From the NCBI GenBank assembly GCA_023101725.1, contig JALJCO010001417.1:1-64000 (forward strand): a stretch of 64,000 nucleotides of DNA, written 5' to 3'. Every line of letters begins with the position of its first letter. The stretch's first letter is position 1. Of this stretch, positions 11,003 to 22,655 are shown piece after piece. The notes under the pieces were generated by a model. That model was not told the origin of the DNA, made no database searches, and was given only the letters and a program-made list of their open reading frames with translations. This stretch comes from Atherinomorus stipes (Eukaryota > Chordata > Actinopteri > Atheriniformes > Atherinidae). Made by a program: the position numbers and the translations under genes.

Positions 11003-11638
11003 TTAAAGGCAGGGTAGGAGATCTTGGAAAACAGTTCGAACAAGCTACATTTGAAAAAATATACACCCCCCGAAACCACGCCTCCACAGCACAGAAAAGT
11101 GTCGTGTATGCTCTTCTCGACGAAGATAACGAGAGCAGCCGAGTGGCTAGTTTGTTAGCTTCCAAGTAAACAGCAGAGGAACCACGTTTCTAAAATTGAT
11201 TATTATCTCACCTCCAACTTCTTCAACTTCAACTACCTTCACTGCAAACGCCAACACCTCCATGACCTAATCGACATCCGTATTTTCTTTTTAAGAGCAG
11301 CGAGCAGGCATGTTTGTCTCGGTTCGTCTGCACTGAGATGGTCACGGCGAGTCGCGCGCGCACATGCACGCGAGAACGGTTGGTGCGCAACAGAGAGCAG
11401 TCGAGTTTGATGGACACAAAAATCATTCAATCAATCAGAACGGGCCGCTCAAAACTCCATCCAATGAAATTCATTTAATTAGAAGGGGATTTTCCAGTGC
11501 TGTACGTTCCACAGGTGATTTATTTATTTTTTTTTATGTCAGAACATTTAATCAATTGTCTGTAATCAGGGAGTGAAGAAGACTTTAAGCAACATTAGAA
11601 AAAATGCTCCTGCAAAACATCATCCACCCTGCCTTTAA
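11003..11638. mobile_element. TTAA-type MITE (Kolobok-like), 636 bp
   Basis: Termini TTAAAGGCAGGGTAGGAGAT on the left and CATCCACCCTGCCTTTAA on the right are near-perfect inverted repeats over the first 15 bases. The interior is CpG-rich near 11340-11390 and has no transposase. This end sequence is common in teleost MITEs. The open frames on both strands inside it are not real genes. Confidence 0.75.
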
Positions 11639-12352
11639 TGGAGATATAAATATTGCGAAAAACATTGTATTATCTTATTTTAGGCCCATGTTATGGATTA
11701 GTTACCTCATTGTTGCATAATATTCATTTTTATTTTACGATCTTTTGTTAATAGCAGCCGGTGTGGTCAAGCTATGTTGCTATCGTATAAGTTAGTTAAC
11801 GTTACATAATGGTAATTTTTCTCGGTGCTAGTGTAGTTGTTTTATCAAGATAACAGCCTGCATAACATGCTTGTGCCAATAATGGTATAAGACGGCTAAT
11901 GTCATCTCCCATAGCTGCAGAGTTAGCTAACGATAGTTCTGTTTCATTGCTTCATGACTGCCAGTGTCAGTAAACAAAGTGGATAGGTCTCCTCGCTCTC
12001 CTCGCAGGTTGAGTCCTAATAACAACAAAGTCAGTCCAGTGACGTGTAGGCCAGCTCATCCAGGAATTCAGACGAGCCACAGTTGCCTACGTAACTTTCT
12101 TTATAGCTGGTGTTTACCTTTCAATAAGCAGCGGTATGCGGTGATAGCTAAATATGTCCATGGTGGCTGTGTTTGTGGCTTATGATTAAACAGGGTTAAC
12201 AGTGCAAACGAATGTAAATAAAGTAAATGCTTCCTCCTCCTCCTTCTTCTGAATTGACAGACTGAACACCGCTTTGGCGTAATGCTGCCCCCCACAATTT
12301 GAAGACTTTTCTGCATGTAAGGGTTGTCCCATTTCTAAGTCACAAAATAGCC
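11639..12352. other. No gene seen
   Basis: Intergenic text with TAGC/GCTA-rich words (for example TTAGCTAACGATAG). Short open frames only. Confidence 0.5.
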
Positions 12353-12800
12353 CTTAAAGGAATAATGCACCCACAGAATGATTCAACTTTATTTTCCACT
12401 TACCCTCATGGTGAGCAAGACTCTGGAGCATTTTTTTAATATTTCAAATGCAGCCGGAGATCAGGAAGGCTTCTCGTTTCCAACCAACTTTCATATAATG
12501 GAGTTCGCTGGGAACCAAGCCAAAAAGGTCCATAAAAGTGCACAAAAACTTGTTAATATTCCTTCATACTGCTCGTCCAATGTAATCCAAGTGTCCTGAG
12601 TGGGTAGCGTCCAGAATTTACTCGAAACAACGTCATTTACTATATTTTTACTAAAGTGAAATTTTTTTCTTTGGAGAATTGAGCAATATGCAGCAATGTC
12701 AACTACATGAAATGGTTTTGACTGCTATATCATCACTCATTTAAAAACAATTCCACAATTTTTGCACGGGTAAAAATTGTGGAATTTATGTATCTGAGAC
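12353..12800 (+). repeat. TTAA-type MITE, left end only
   Basis: Starts TTAAAGGAATAATGCACCCA and continues with GCTCGTCCAATGTAATCCAAG and a region resembling other teleost elements. No inverted right end was found, so it is probably truncated or too decayed. Confidence 0.45.
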
Positions 12801-13152
12801 TCGGCTGCTTTGAAATGATCCTTTTGTACACATTACACCCCATATGTTACTGGCCTGTTCCCAGTAGACTTGATTAGTTGTGAAACTCTCCCACTGATGT
12901 GCTTGATTTGTGCCAATTACTTTTCCAGAAATAGGTAAGAATAACATGTACATCTCAGAATGTAAATACTGGGTGATGGACCAAAAAAGTGATGAAAAAA
13001 GGGAGTCCGTACACCAGACACTGCTTCTAAGGGAATTCAATGTGCAACGCTCCAGGCATCTGCCCTTCCTAAGAGATACAGTGAGACAATAAAGATTTGA
13101 AAAAAGAACGTCAGGCTCACTACTGTGGGAACACTGTAGATATCTTTGTCTA
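12801..13152. other. No gene seen
   Basis: AT-rich; nothing recognised. Confidence 0.5.
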
Positions 13153-13200
13153 CAACAGGGGTGCCCAAGTCCAGTCCTTGAGAGCTACTATCCTGCCATT
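13153..13200 (+). repeat. hAT-type terminus, truncated
   Basis: CAGGGGTGCCCAAGTCCAGT followed by CCTTGAGAGC resembles the left end of the same hAT MITE class as the CACCCCTG end near 1775. It stops after about 45 bp, where another repeat begins. Confidence 0.5.
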
Positions 13201-13620
13201 CAGTCTGCCATTCAGTTGCAAAGCAGGCAAAAGAGCATGTGCAAGATTTCCAAATTCAAGTGGATGAATAGATAAATAGTATAGATAAACAGCTGCGACA
13301 ACAAACTTTTCAATAATTGCAACTTCAAAGGAAACATTGCGTCGTTCAAGCCACGTTTTGATATGTTTGTTGTCAATGATGGGTGAGTACATTGTCCACA
13401 AGTTATACACATCAATCAACTATTTCTGTAGTAGGCTAGATGTAAAAAAAACCCTTTTATATCCCGGATGTTTACACTCATTTAGCTTTGCAATTTCCTC
13501 CAAACGGAGTCGGGTGGACCGGAGCAGACCAGAACATAGAGGTGATCCTTTTGGCGGAGGCCGTTGGACCTGAGCGGACGTGCCAGTGCGGAGCGGAGCG
13601 GTTTCGAACATGCATTGAAG
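13200..13620 (+). repeat. GC-rich-ended DNA element, copy 1
   Basis: Shares many blocks in order with 56510-57010: AAGCAGGCAAAAGAGCATG, GGGTGAGTACATTGTCCACA, CCGGATGTTT, CCTCCAAACGGA and GACCTGAGCGGACGTG, then GCGGAGCGGAGCGG. The copy at 56.4-57.1 kb has terminal inverted repeats; this one lacks its left end. Confidence 0.65.
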
Positions 13621-13874
13621 CCATGTTTACATATTGTTTACATGTTTACCTGTATAATTCTTACATCTTGTTAGAAGTACTGTCTAGTGATCTAAATGAG
13701 ATTTATATAATCTTACTTGCCTGTCAGTCTTTGTGATTTTTGCAGTGTAAAAGTGTATAAATACATTTGTATTTCAACTCTCAAATGTAGTGTCTCACAT
13801 TTTAATATTTAGGTTTGATCTTGCAAACACAGTGTACAATTATTCTTTCCATACCTGATATTTGTCACATGATG
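13621..13874. other. No gene seen
   Basis: AT-rich; nothing recognised. Confidence 0.5.
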
Positions 13875-14030
13875 GTGTCATGTGACCTGAGTGATTGCCG
13901 ACATGCAGGTGTGTCTCCATGCTCATTGTATGTCTGAAGAAGGGCAGATGCACGAAACGTTGGACATTAAATCTCTTATGAAAATCTCTCTTATTAGCAG
14001 TCTCTGGTGTGTGGACTCTATTTTTTCTTT
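13875..14030 (+). repeat. Repeat with hammerhead-like motif
   Basis: CTGAAGAAGGGCAGATGCAC directly followed by GAAACG (about 13934-13960) resembles the CTGANGA...GAAA core seen in hammerhead motifs of Penelope-like retroelements and in other animal repeat tails. The core here has A where the ribozyme needs U (CUGAUGA), so activity is doubtful. Confidence 0.35.
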
Positions 14031-14044
14031 TTTTTTTTTTTACC

Positions 14045-14165
14045 TCAGCTGAACTCAGGTTTATTTATAGAGCACTTTAAAACAATGTCCATTGAAACAA
14101 AGTGCTGAACACGACATAGAAACAAAATATAAAACAGAAAGAAGTGCAAAGTAAAATCAGCAACA
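14045..14165 (+). repeat. TTTATTTATAGAGC dispersed repeat
   Basis: TTTATTTATAGAGCACTTTA followed by AAAGTGCTGAACA. Related openings occur at 48795 (TTTATTTGTACAGCAC) and 51553 (TTTATTTATAGAGCC). These look like tails of a retroposon family. Confidence 0.5.
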
Positions 14166-14177
14166 ATAACAGCATGT

Positions 14178-14471
14178 GACAGTGTGGGGTCCTGTCACTA
14201 TGCCTCCGATATGCCTCATGTGCCCTGGCTACTTGGCCACAGGGATATCTCTTTGGCTGACTGGTAAGCACGCATGTCTCTCACCTGGGAATCTGTGGGA
14301 TCAAATCTCACCTGGGTTTCTCCGTTGCGTGCTTTGCCACATTCTGGTGTTGTCGGCAGGATCCATGTGAGGCTGGTAAAAAGTCCATGGTTATGTAATT
14401 GGTGGCACCTGTACAGCGCACGAGGACGTGCTTGTGGAAAGAGGATATGACAGTGTGGGGTCCTGTCAATT
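14178..14471 (+). repeat. tRNA-derived tandem unit 1 and start of unit 2
   Basis: The unit opens with GACAGTGTGGGGTCCTGTCA (14178), which recurs at 14449, a period of 271 bp. At 14252-14315 there is a tRNA-like stretch: an A-box TGGCTGACTGG, a CTCTCAC anticodon-loop-like segment and a degraded B-box (GGGATCAAATCTC). This loop is the same as in tRNA-Glu(CTC), but acceptor pairing is absent, so it is a SINE-like unit and not a functional tRNA gene. Two more units lie inverted at 32533-32971. Confidence 0.65.
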
Positions 14472-15588
14472 CTTTTTTTTTTAATTCAATAAGCTTTATT
14501 GGCATGAATGTAGATTTCTAATATTGCACATAAATACTTTTTTTTTAAGAATAAGAATGAAATAATAACAAGAAAAAAGAAGCAGATGTGGGCCTATCAT
14601 GTGTTTTCGGTTTTGTCCCTCAGGTTGTGACATAATCTAACATATTTAGCTGCTGCTAAGCTGCTGGTTGTGTTTACTCCCAGGATGTGCTGCCTCTTGG
14701 TTTGATCAGGAAGAGAATCCAAGTCAATTACTTTCTGTTTTATTTTTGGAGAGGAACTGGGCTCTGATGTTCTGGTATCTGTTACAGTAACAGGAAGTGT
14801 GTCTCCGTCTCTATCTGTCCGTGGGGACAGAGCTGACACAACCTGTCCTCTCTGGGCAGCCAGGTCTGCCTGTGTCTGTCCGTCTCTATGGCCAAGCTGT
14901 GGTCACTGAGTCTGTACCAGGTCAGTGTCTTCCTCAGTTTCTCATCAGTCACAGTGCTCAGATATTCTGCTCCTGTGTACTGTCTGTTTAGAGCCAGATA
15001 ACACTGCAGTTTGCTTTGTGCTTTTGTGATCGATGTCCAATAGTTAATGTAATATTCTTTTTGTTTTTCAATAATTTGGTGGGTCCAGATTGTGTGAGGG
15101 TGGTCCTGAGGTCTGCTGTTGGAGGGGCTGAGCCTCAGGACCAGCTGGCTGAGGGGCTCTTCTCCATGTTCTCCTCCAGCATTGCAGAGCTTTGTAGTGG
15201 TAAGAGTTGGGGTCGCTTGTTTTAAGGCGCTTATAAAATTTGATGGCTCTTTCTGAATTCTAATTAAAAAGGGGGAAATGCCCTAGCTCAGCTCGGCATC
15301 CATTGTGGGGGTGTTCCTGTGCACTCACAGGATGCTCTTGCAAATCTCTCTGTGTGAAGGGTTTCTATGGGTTGTTTGTCCCATTTTTCATAATCTTGGT
15401 TTGCAAGAAGACCCCATATCTCACTACCATACAGAATAATTGGTTCGATTATGGATTTGAATATTTTGAGCCAGGTTCTAACAGGTAAATGAATGTTTGA
15501 GGATTTCTTTATAGTATAGAAAGCTCTTCTTCCTTTCTCTCTGAGGTCATTAACAGCCAGGTTAAAGCTTCCTGTGGATGTGATGTGT
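14472..15588 (-). pseudogene. LINE 3' end (Nimb/I-like), degenerate
   Basis: Minus-strand translation across several frames gives pieces typical of the C-terminus of a fish LINE ORF2. These include EPIILYGSEIWGL, WDKQPIETLHTERF, QCYLALNRQYTGAEYLSTVT, RLSDHSLAIETDRHRQTWL and REDRLCQLC, followed by ETHFLL-like text. The 3' tail is AATAAAGCTTATTGAATT plus poly(A) at 14473-14500. Multiple frameshifts and stops are present and the 5' part is absent. It sits exactly at the start of the second tRNA-derived unit, so it interrupts that tandem pair. The clade is tentative. Confidence 0.7.
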
Positions 15589-15770
15589 AGTCACTGTCAC
15601 CCAAGTCACTGTCACCTGTCACTTAGCCTCCGATTGATCACCCACCCTGGCTTGTTGGCCACAGGGATATCCCTTTGGCTGACTGGTGAGCGCACATGAC
15701 TCTCACCCAGGAGTCTTTGGGATCAAACCCCACCCAGGCCCTCCGTTGCATGAGTTAGAGAAAATGGGAA
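15589..15770 (+). repeat. tRNA-derived tandem unit 2, remainder
   Basis: Resumes after the LINE with CACTGTCACC, TAGCCTCCGATTGATCACCC and the tRNA-like part at 15673-15735: TGGCTGACTGGTGAGCGCA, CTCTCAC and an intact B-box-like GGATCAAACCCC. This is the best preserved promoter-like pair of the family in the window. Confidence 0.65.
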
Positions 15771-15913
15771 AAGCAACTCAGAGTGGTACAGCAGGCAAGA
15801 CTGTTAAAAGTTTTAAAAAACAAATAAACCAAAGATGGAGCGTGCTAGAGGAAAATGAATGGAAAATGAAAATGACTTTTTTAGTCAGTTGTTGATCATG
15901 CTCTTACTGTCAC

Positions 15914-17204
15914 AATGGCCCTGATTTACAAAAGGTTTGCGTGTACGAAAACAAGTGCAGTTTTAATTGCACACGCAATAATCGGCCGCAGCTGAATGGG
16001 CACGATGAGGTTTGCGCCTGTTAAATGGGCAAAATGTCACCGGCTATCCATTCTACATGTCTGCTGTATGACTGCAATCTGTAAAGTTCTGCCTGAGCAT
16101 GCTGACTCATTAATATCAGGTGTGCACAGAACAGGTCTCCAGCTGAGCTCTGGTCCTCAATGGCCACAATCCTGCAGATTTTATTGTCTTCCCCTGTTCT
16201 CATACATGCTAAGGCACAGTGGAGGGACCAAAATATGATGGGAACAGGAGGACACCAACTGGGATGCCATCCAGGCAGCAGGCAAAACAAACAGTACAGA
16301 TTTATTGGCCAGGACTAAATCAGCTCCACATAAACCTGACACTGCTTATAAATCTACAATGGTTTCGTCTGCGGGAACTAGTCAAGCCTTTGAAATCAAT
16401 TTATGGCTATGTTGTGAATGTGCCACGGTTGGCCTTTTCCAGTCTAATAAACTAAAGTGTGTGTGAGACTTATCATTAGCAATGAAACTCTCCATAACAG
16501 AATCCATTTTTTTAACCTGTGACCTTCAAAGCAGTGTTTATAAAGATGATGGATTGTGAGAAAAATTCAAAATTCAATAGTAAGCAGTGATTATGTGGTC
16601 ATAAATGCAGTGTTTCTACAGCTTATATTTTTCTTTCAAATTTCTCTGTGGCACTTCAAATTTTACTGAATTCCCTGGCATATTTTTTGTAGTGTGGTAG
16701 TGTACAGCTTCAAGAACAACAGTATGTACAGTACAAGTACTTCTCATAAACATTACTTGGCATGGTTGAAAGTGCAATTCAATTATAAATAGAAGTGACT
16801 ATCACATATTTATTTGCAGTATGAAGATAAGGTCATAAAAAAATAACACCGAAACTAAGCCATTGCTCACAGGTGCAGTCCACTCTCAGTCCACTCTTTT
16901 GTCTGTATTCATCTGACATTTTGCGTTTTGTTTCCATTAATTTGCAAAATAATGAAATGAGGTTCACTGGTTTTCAAGTGTTTTGGCATTTCAGTGTGTT
17001 GATTATCTGGATTTGCCAAGCAATGATGTAACATGTTTCACGGGAAGGATTTGTCCACGTTACAGCTTCAGATCTATCAGTAAGAGATGATTAATAACCC
17101 AAAGATTCAGATAAGAAAAAGGGCATTGAGGACAAAATCTTAACACTGAGACAGATTTTTTTTTGATGTGTCTGACATTAATGGGGTTTATAAATCAGAG
17201 CCAC
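15914..17204. mobile_element. Candidate non-autonomous DNA element
   Basis: The left end TGGCCCTGATTTACAAAAGG and the reverse complement of the right end, TGGCTCTGATTTATAAACCC, form an imperfect inverted repeat of about 20 bp. The left end continues TTTGCGTGTACG, as in a common teleost MITE class. A hAT MITE fragment (16105-16215) lies inside. No transposase. A target duplication was not resolved. Confidence 0.45.
16105..16215. repeat. hAT-type MITE fragment
   Basis: CAGGTGTGCACAGAACAGG, GGTCCTCAATGGCCACAATC and CTGCAGATTTTAT match in order the reverse complement of the piece at 1700-1770. Confidence 0.5.
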
Positions 17205-18590
17205 TGTTTCAAATGTTGTAAAACTCCCTGAAAATAGTGCTTCTTCAAAACGTAACATTTCCCATAGTTTTTTTTTTTAAATTTAAGTTTAAGGGAATAT
17301 ATATATATAAAGGGCATTCTGAAAGTTGCCATATATAGTAAGTAAGTACTGGGTGGCAATAAAATCATAATGAGCAAAAAATGAAACTAATAAAGTTTAC
17401 AGTCCTGTTATCAATTTAGAAAATATGAACTTAATGAGTGAGATCAGATGAATGGGGGCTGTTTAAAACTGTTACAAATCTTAGGGAGAGCTGAGTTTGT
17501 TTTTATTTCAAAGGAAGCATCAGACTAGATATAAAGCTCTACATCACAGCTAAATGTCATCTGAGGTTATTTCACACAGAGAGAAAATCATCAGGCTTGA
17601 AAGCCTTTTAAATTAATGCTGTCTCCGCCTCAACACAGCTTGTCTACTTTTCACTCTTGATGTATGACTCAGAGTGCTTTTGAAATCTTGTTCTGTCTTC
17701 CGGTACAAGAAGAGATAGTGTGGATCTCGGGGGGTGGGGTGGGGGGGTCAAAGGTTTTCATCTAAAAGGAAAAGTTAGGCAGAAAGAAATAATTATGAAC
17801 GCATGTTTATAGGTTTGGCATTTCGTTTTATTCTCTGTTAAATGCAATTTTGAATATCTATTACCTAGGCTACATTAAAACATAAAGCACTCCGTCGTTT
17901 TATAAATTGCCTTCAGGAAATAATAAAGTTTTTATTTTATTTCTTTTAATTCAATTTTACTTGACAAACTTGAGGTTATAGTTTTATTTCACTAGAAATT
18001 TAAGAAACTAAAGCTGCTAACTGAAGTTGAACATATTACTACATACATCAAACACATCATATGCACTTATCAGGACTCTTCTTTTCCTTTTTGTCCTGAT
18101 TGCTTAAATGAAAAGTGTCAACTTAAAAGAAAGACTGTCCTTTTGCATCATGTTTCAGAACACTGGGCAAATTTGTACAATATCTTAAAGTAATACAAGG
18201 CTACATAACTTTATGACTTTAAATGTCTATGTTTCAGACTAATTTTGATGACAGGTACTGTCATAGACTGCGGAACCAAGGGGGGCCAGCCTGGCCACGG
18301 CCCTGGTAACTTTTGTACTCTGGTAAAGAAAAAAATAGCCTAAATAAATAACTGAAAGCAAGTTGCATTGTTGTCCTTATGACCTAAGTCACTGCGCACC
18401 TTTTCTCTCTCTCACCCTGCGCCCACCCCCGCCCCATTGAAAACTTTCCTTGCAGCCTGCTATATAGGTTACATAGGCTGCATAGAAATATCAAATATGT
18501 GCCTATCAAGTGCATTGTTTATCAATACGTCATCATGCAAGCGTTGCGAGCCAACGTCAAAACGCCGATTTCAAAGCTAGCTTGTCATTA
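17205..18590. other. No gene seen
   Basis: AT-rich. A segment at 18265-18310 (ACTGCGGAACCAAGGGGGGC) has a partial inverted counterpart at 19770-19803, possibly the ends of an older element surrounding 18591-19565. Otherwise nothing is recognised. Confidence 0.45.
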
Positions 18591-19565
18591 GCTGGTTTTC
18601 CATTATACTTATTCGAAAAATAAAGGCGATATTTCTTAAATTGCGAAAAAGTACAATTGTGATATGTAGGTGTTTCCATTGAATGGTATCAGCCGTAATT
18701 CTCGTAAAATCCCGCCCCGCAAGACTCCACTTTGAGGAGGATGGAGATACACACATGTTGTTTTTTTCAGAGCTGCTGCTCATCAGGAGATGAAAGCAGC
18801 GGATGAGGATTCAGAGGTAAAGTCCGTATGTACGGAGCTTCTGATCACATCAGCAAGAAAAAACACTCGAGGAGACTTCCAGGACAGACGCCCAAAACGT
18901 AACACGAATGAAAAACTCCTCAGAATCAACTTCTGGAGTGTGGATGTCATTTCTGGATCTTTATTCCACTTTTATCGGCACCAGTTTCTGACTGATCTGG
19001 TAAAACCGCCGCTGATACGAAGGCGCAGTCATACAACGCTCTCCATGGTCACGTTTATTAAATCCTGCTGACGCATAATTAACATGTGGGAACGAGATAA
19101 CCGAGTCGTGGTGTTACAAATGTGTGGAAACGACATAAACAGCTGGTGTCCAGAGGTTATTACATGAAGAACTTCAACCATCTGTATAATGTCCAAAATG
19201 AACTCAGCTTGCTGAGTTACGGCGATTTGGGGATTTTTCATATATGTGACTGATTAAACTTCCCCCATCACTCCGATTTCACAGTTAATGCTTGTAAATG
19301 ATCATATTCATCATAATGAAGGAGGAATAACTGGATTCTAACCCCCCTACGTCACGCCTGATGGCGAGTAATTGCTAAAAAAAATTTTCCATTACACTTA
19401 TGCGCAAAACTGCTTTATCGAAACGTCTGGATTTACGCCTCATGAAAGCGTACAAACTTTTTGCGATATTTGCGAGTTTTTTTTCTAAATGTAGGTGTTT
19501 CCATTAGCGGTTTTTAATTGCGATATTTAGGTTTTGCGCAATTCCAGGTGTAATGGAAACCCAGC
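18591..19565. mobile_element. TA-flanked element with TIRs, 975 bp
   Basis: The left terminus GCTGGTTTTCCATTATAC and right terminus GTAATGGAAACCCAGC (reverse complement GCTGGGTTTCCATTACAC) are inverted repeats, and each is flanked by TA. Subterminal repeats of GTAGGTGTTTCCATT occur near both ends (about 18667 and 19490). No transposase motif is seen; the 93-codon frame at 18790-19071 is not convincing. A TA duplication suggests mobilisation by a TA-targeting transposase. Confidence 0.65.
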
Positions 19566-20820
19566 TATTGTTGACATCGTGAAAATGAAGAGACAGACAT
19601 CTATTTAAACTTTTTGACAACCAAGCCAACTACAAAAGCAGGATGAAAAAAATACTCTTCCTTCCTCAGAGACACAACAAACATCATCTTTTGTAAGAAA
19701 GAGAAAAGAAAAATGGTGCTATTTTTTAAAAAGCTACGTCAGGTTTTTTTTTTCTTCTTGGAAGTATGGCCCCCCTCGTTCAGATGCGTTCCGCGGTCCA
19801 TGTACGTACATTCATAATGGATATTCCTGGAGCGGTTGTAGCATCCTGAGACTTGCGTTCAGACCAAAAGTGTCAAAAGCGGCAAGGATGCCGGAAGTTA
19901 ATACATTTTCAATGAGAACAAGGTGTCCTGAGCGGCAAAGGCTTCTGCCGCCATCTGGTGCACGTCAGAGGGGTCCAAAGTGGCACCAGATGAGAAGCTG
20001 AGCTTCGGTCAACTCTATGGTAATCAGTTATGTTGCAGTTCAGCATCAACCAGCGGCAACCAATCAAAGTAGAGGTGTCCTTCGATCGAGCGGGTCCAAC
20101 GAACGACGCATGTAACTTTGGTTCCTAGAACACACTCGTTCCATCATGGATGCTGAGAGGCCGATGTGTTCAGGGCCATCCTTTCCTTTATAATGTTCTC
20201 CTTTTTGGCTACTGGGACCAAAGTGAAAAAAACAAAACAAAACAAAAATAAAACAAAACAAAACAAAAAAACCTGCTGGACATCCAACCTGAAGTACCGC
20301 TAGAACCGTTCTCTGTCCAGCCGCAGCTCCAGCACCATCTGAGGAAACCTTCTACTTCTACTCCGTTACAACTGCATACATTCTGCTCGTTACTTTTATT
20401 TTTGGTCTTATAAGTGCACAAATCAGTTTTGTTTTGTTAGAGAGACACACACGTGAATGTCTCACTAAACAAATGTAGCTTGCTGTTGGCTACGTCACAC
20501 ATTGCGAGCTACCTTTCACTATGTACCACCAATCAGGTGTAGTAAGGCCACGCAGTCCCATGACAATGCGGCACTGGTGCCTAAAGGGACAGAGTTTTAG
20601 CAGCAAGCTGGAGCGCACAAATGGAAGAGGGATGTAGTCTAAGACTGACTGGAAACAGCAGCATCTGGTTCAGAAGTCGAGACAGAAGCCTTGGAACATT
20701 CCTAACCGCACATTCCGGGAATGTTTGCCTTCCAGGGCCCAGTATTTCAAAACTTTGAATCCAGATCAAAATTATCTGGATTTCCAAATCCTGGATTCAG
20801 GTCCATGGATCTCAGATTGA
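19566..20820. other. Repeat-rich, no gene
   Basis: Around 20140-20160, CATTCC-like text leads into ATGGATGCTGAGAGGCC. This reads MDAER and resembles the start of a MADF/Myb-like protein of PIF/Harbinger elements, but the frame does not continue. An (AAAAC)n-rich stretch occupies about 20225-20276. No intact gene. Confidence 0.4.
20225..20276. repeat. AAAAC-type simple repeat
   Basis: Repeated AAAAC units with a few substitutions. Confidence 0.85.
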
Positions 20821-21584
20821 TATCTGGCTATGACCAACCCCTGCCATTCGCACCAAAAGGCAGGAACTGGTAATTCGCAACTTATAGAAAGAACGAATCA
20901 ATGCCTTTATGTCTCGTCTCTGTCCCTCCCCCTCTCACCATCCCCCATATGACCCCCCCTGTGTGTCGCTCACTGTAAACAAATATAGCTAACGGATTGC
21001 TAGCTGCTGCTGCGCCAACAAACCAAAACAACAGATAAGGATTAAGTCATGGAGGCATTGACGTTTGCAGTGTGGACTTTTTACACCACAGAAGGGGTTG
21101 GAGGTGAGTGGATTTAAATTTTTAGAAACCTGGTTGGTCAGCTGTTTCCCATCAAGCTAGAGCTATCCACTCAGCTGTTATCGTTAACCTGCTCGTAAAA
21201 CATTGGCGCATACATCCCTACGCTCTGAAGGCGTGGTTTTGGGTGGTGTTTTTTTTTTTTTCTTTAAATGTTGCTTGCGCGAACCGTTTTTCCAACATTG
21301 CCAACCCTAGCTTTAACTCAAAAGTGTATTCAGCTACAGAGAAGCTGTAGTTGAGAAACAGAGCGGTCTGTAAAAGGCTAGTTTTACCATTTCCATACCG
21401 ATAAAGGCATATAATAATCATTTTAATGTACAAGACACAAGTCGAGGAAGTGCATTGATAAAAATATTTTATTATTTGGCAGCAAGAAGTGGAGAAATTG
21501 AAATCTTGAGTAAAATAAACTATTAAGAGCAGAAATTGAGCACATTGTGCAACAGATTGTCCTTTTAAAGGGAAGGTAAAGATT
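20821..21584. other. No gene; possible TTAA-type element end
   Basis: CCAACCCTAGCTTTAA at about 21301-21316 looks like the right terminus of another TTAA-AG MITE; its left partner was not found. Confidence 0.4.
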
Positions 21585-22655
21585 GATGAATGAATGAATG
21601 AATGAATGAAATGAAAAATACGTTATTCGTACCAGAAGGGAAATTCAGCATTGTAAAAAGCTCACTCTTTTTTTAAAAAAAATAATATAACATTTATATG
21701 AATTGATAATATAACAAAAATCAGTCAGTCAGTCTTGTTCTTTAGGGGGATGCCTGCTGGCAGGAATGAATTTCTGTATCTCTTCGTCCTACAGCGAACC
21801 TGACGCAGCCTCCCACTGAACACACACTGTTGATTCTTCACCGTGTTGTGGAGAGGATGGGAAGAATCCTCCATCATCTTCATCAGCTTGTGCAGCATTC
21901 TTTTCTGAACAATCAGCTCCAGCGGCTCTAGAGTTATTCCCAGCACAGAACCAGCTTTCCTGATCAGCTTGTTTAGTTTCTTCAAGTCTCTGTTTCTGAT
22001 GCTGCTTCCCAGCAGATGGCTGCAAAGCTGATTGCACTTTCCACAACAGACTTGTAGAAGATCTGCAACATCTTGGTGCGGACGTTGAATGATCTCAGCT
22101 TCTTTAAGAAGTAGAGTCTGCTCTGACCTTTCTTGTAGATGTAGTCAGTGTTGCATTTCCAGTCAAGTCTGTTGTCCAACTAAACTCTCCAAGGTATTTG
22201 TAATTCTCCATCACCACCTTCTCTTCCAGTATTCCTTCACCTGGAAGTTATGGAGCTTCTCACATAGCAAAGCAGGCTGAATAGTATTAAAGGTACTTGA
22301 AAATCAAAGAACATGTCCCTCAAAGTGCTGCCTGACTGGTCCAGATGAGAGTGGGCTCTCTGAAGCAGGAAGATGATGGCGTCTTCAACCCCAAGCCCAT
22401 TACGATATGCGAACTGTAATGGGTCCTGAAAGGTGGTGACTTGCTTGTTGAGGTGAGCCAGTAAGAGTCTCTTCAGAACTTTGATGATGTGAGATGTCAG
22501 GGCAACTGGTCTGTAGTCATTTGGTTCAGCTGGTTGTGTTTTTTTTAGGGGCAGGAACAAGACAAAATGTTTTCCACAGCACTGGAACTCTGTTCTGTCT
22601 CAGGCTGGTGTTAAAAAGGTGCTGGAGAACCGGACAACAGGTTTACTTTGTGACA
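21585..22655 (-). pseudogene. L2-type LINE reverse-transcriptase remnant
   Basis: Minus-strand pieces in order: NDYRPVALTSHIIKVLKRL, DPLQFAYRNGLGVEDAI and LRDMFFDF (RT palm start), then after a deletion NYKYLGEF, YIYKKGQSRLYFLKKLRSF, KLNKLIRKAGSVLG and SSHPLHNTV. This is the order of fish L2/Rex-like non-LTR retrotransposons. The catalytic Y/FADD region is missing between about 22180 and 22260, and frames change repeatedly. The 3' end is an A-rich stretch plus (GAAT)n at 21590-21612. Truncated at the 5' end; not active. Confidence 0.75.

Noticed and set aside
14252..14315. Functional tRNA gene
   Set aside because: A-box and B-box-like motifs are present but no acceptor stem pairing is visible and the unit is repeated with decay; it is a tRNA-derived repeat. 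Same for 15673-15735, 32560-32910 and 59670-59720.
18790..19071. 93-codon ORF inside the TA-flanked element
   Set aside because: No domain, and it lies across MITE sequence; no transposase motif.
20140..20180. PIF/Harbinger accessory protein start (MDAER)
   Set aside because: Only five or so residues fit before the similarity ends; too short to call.
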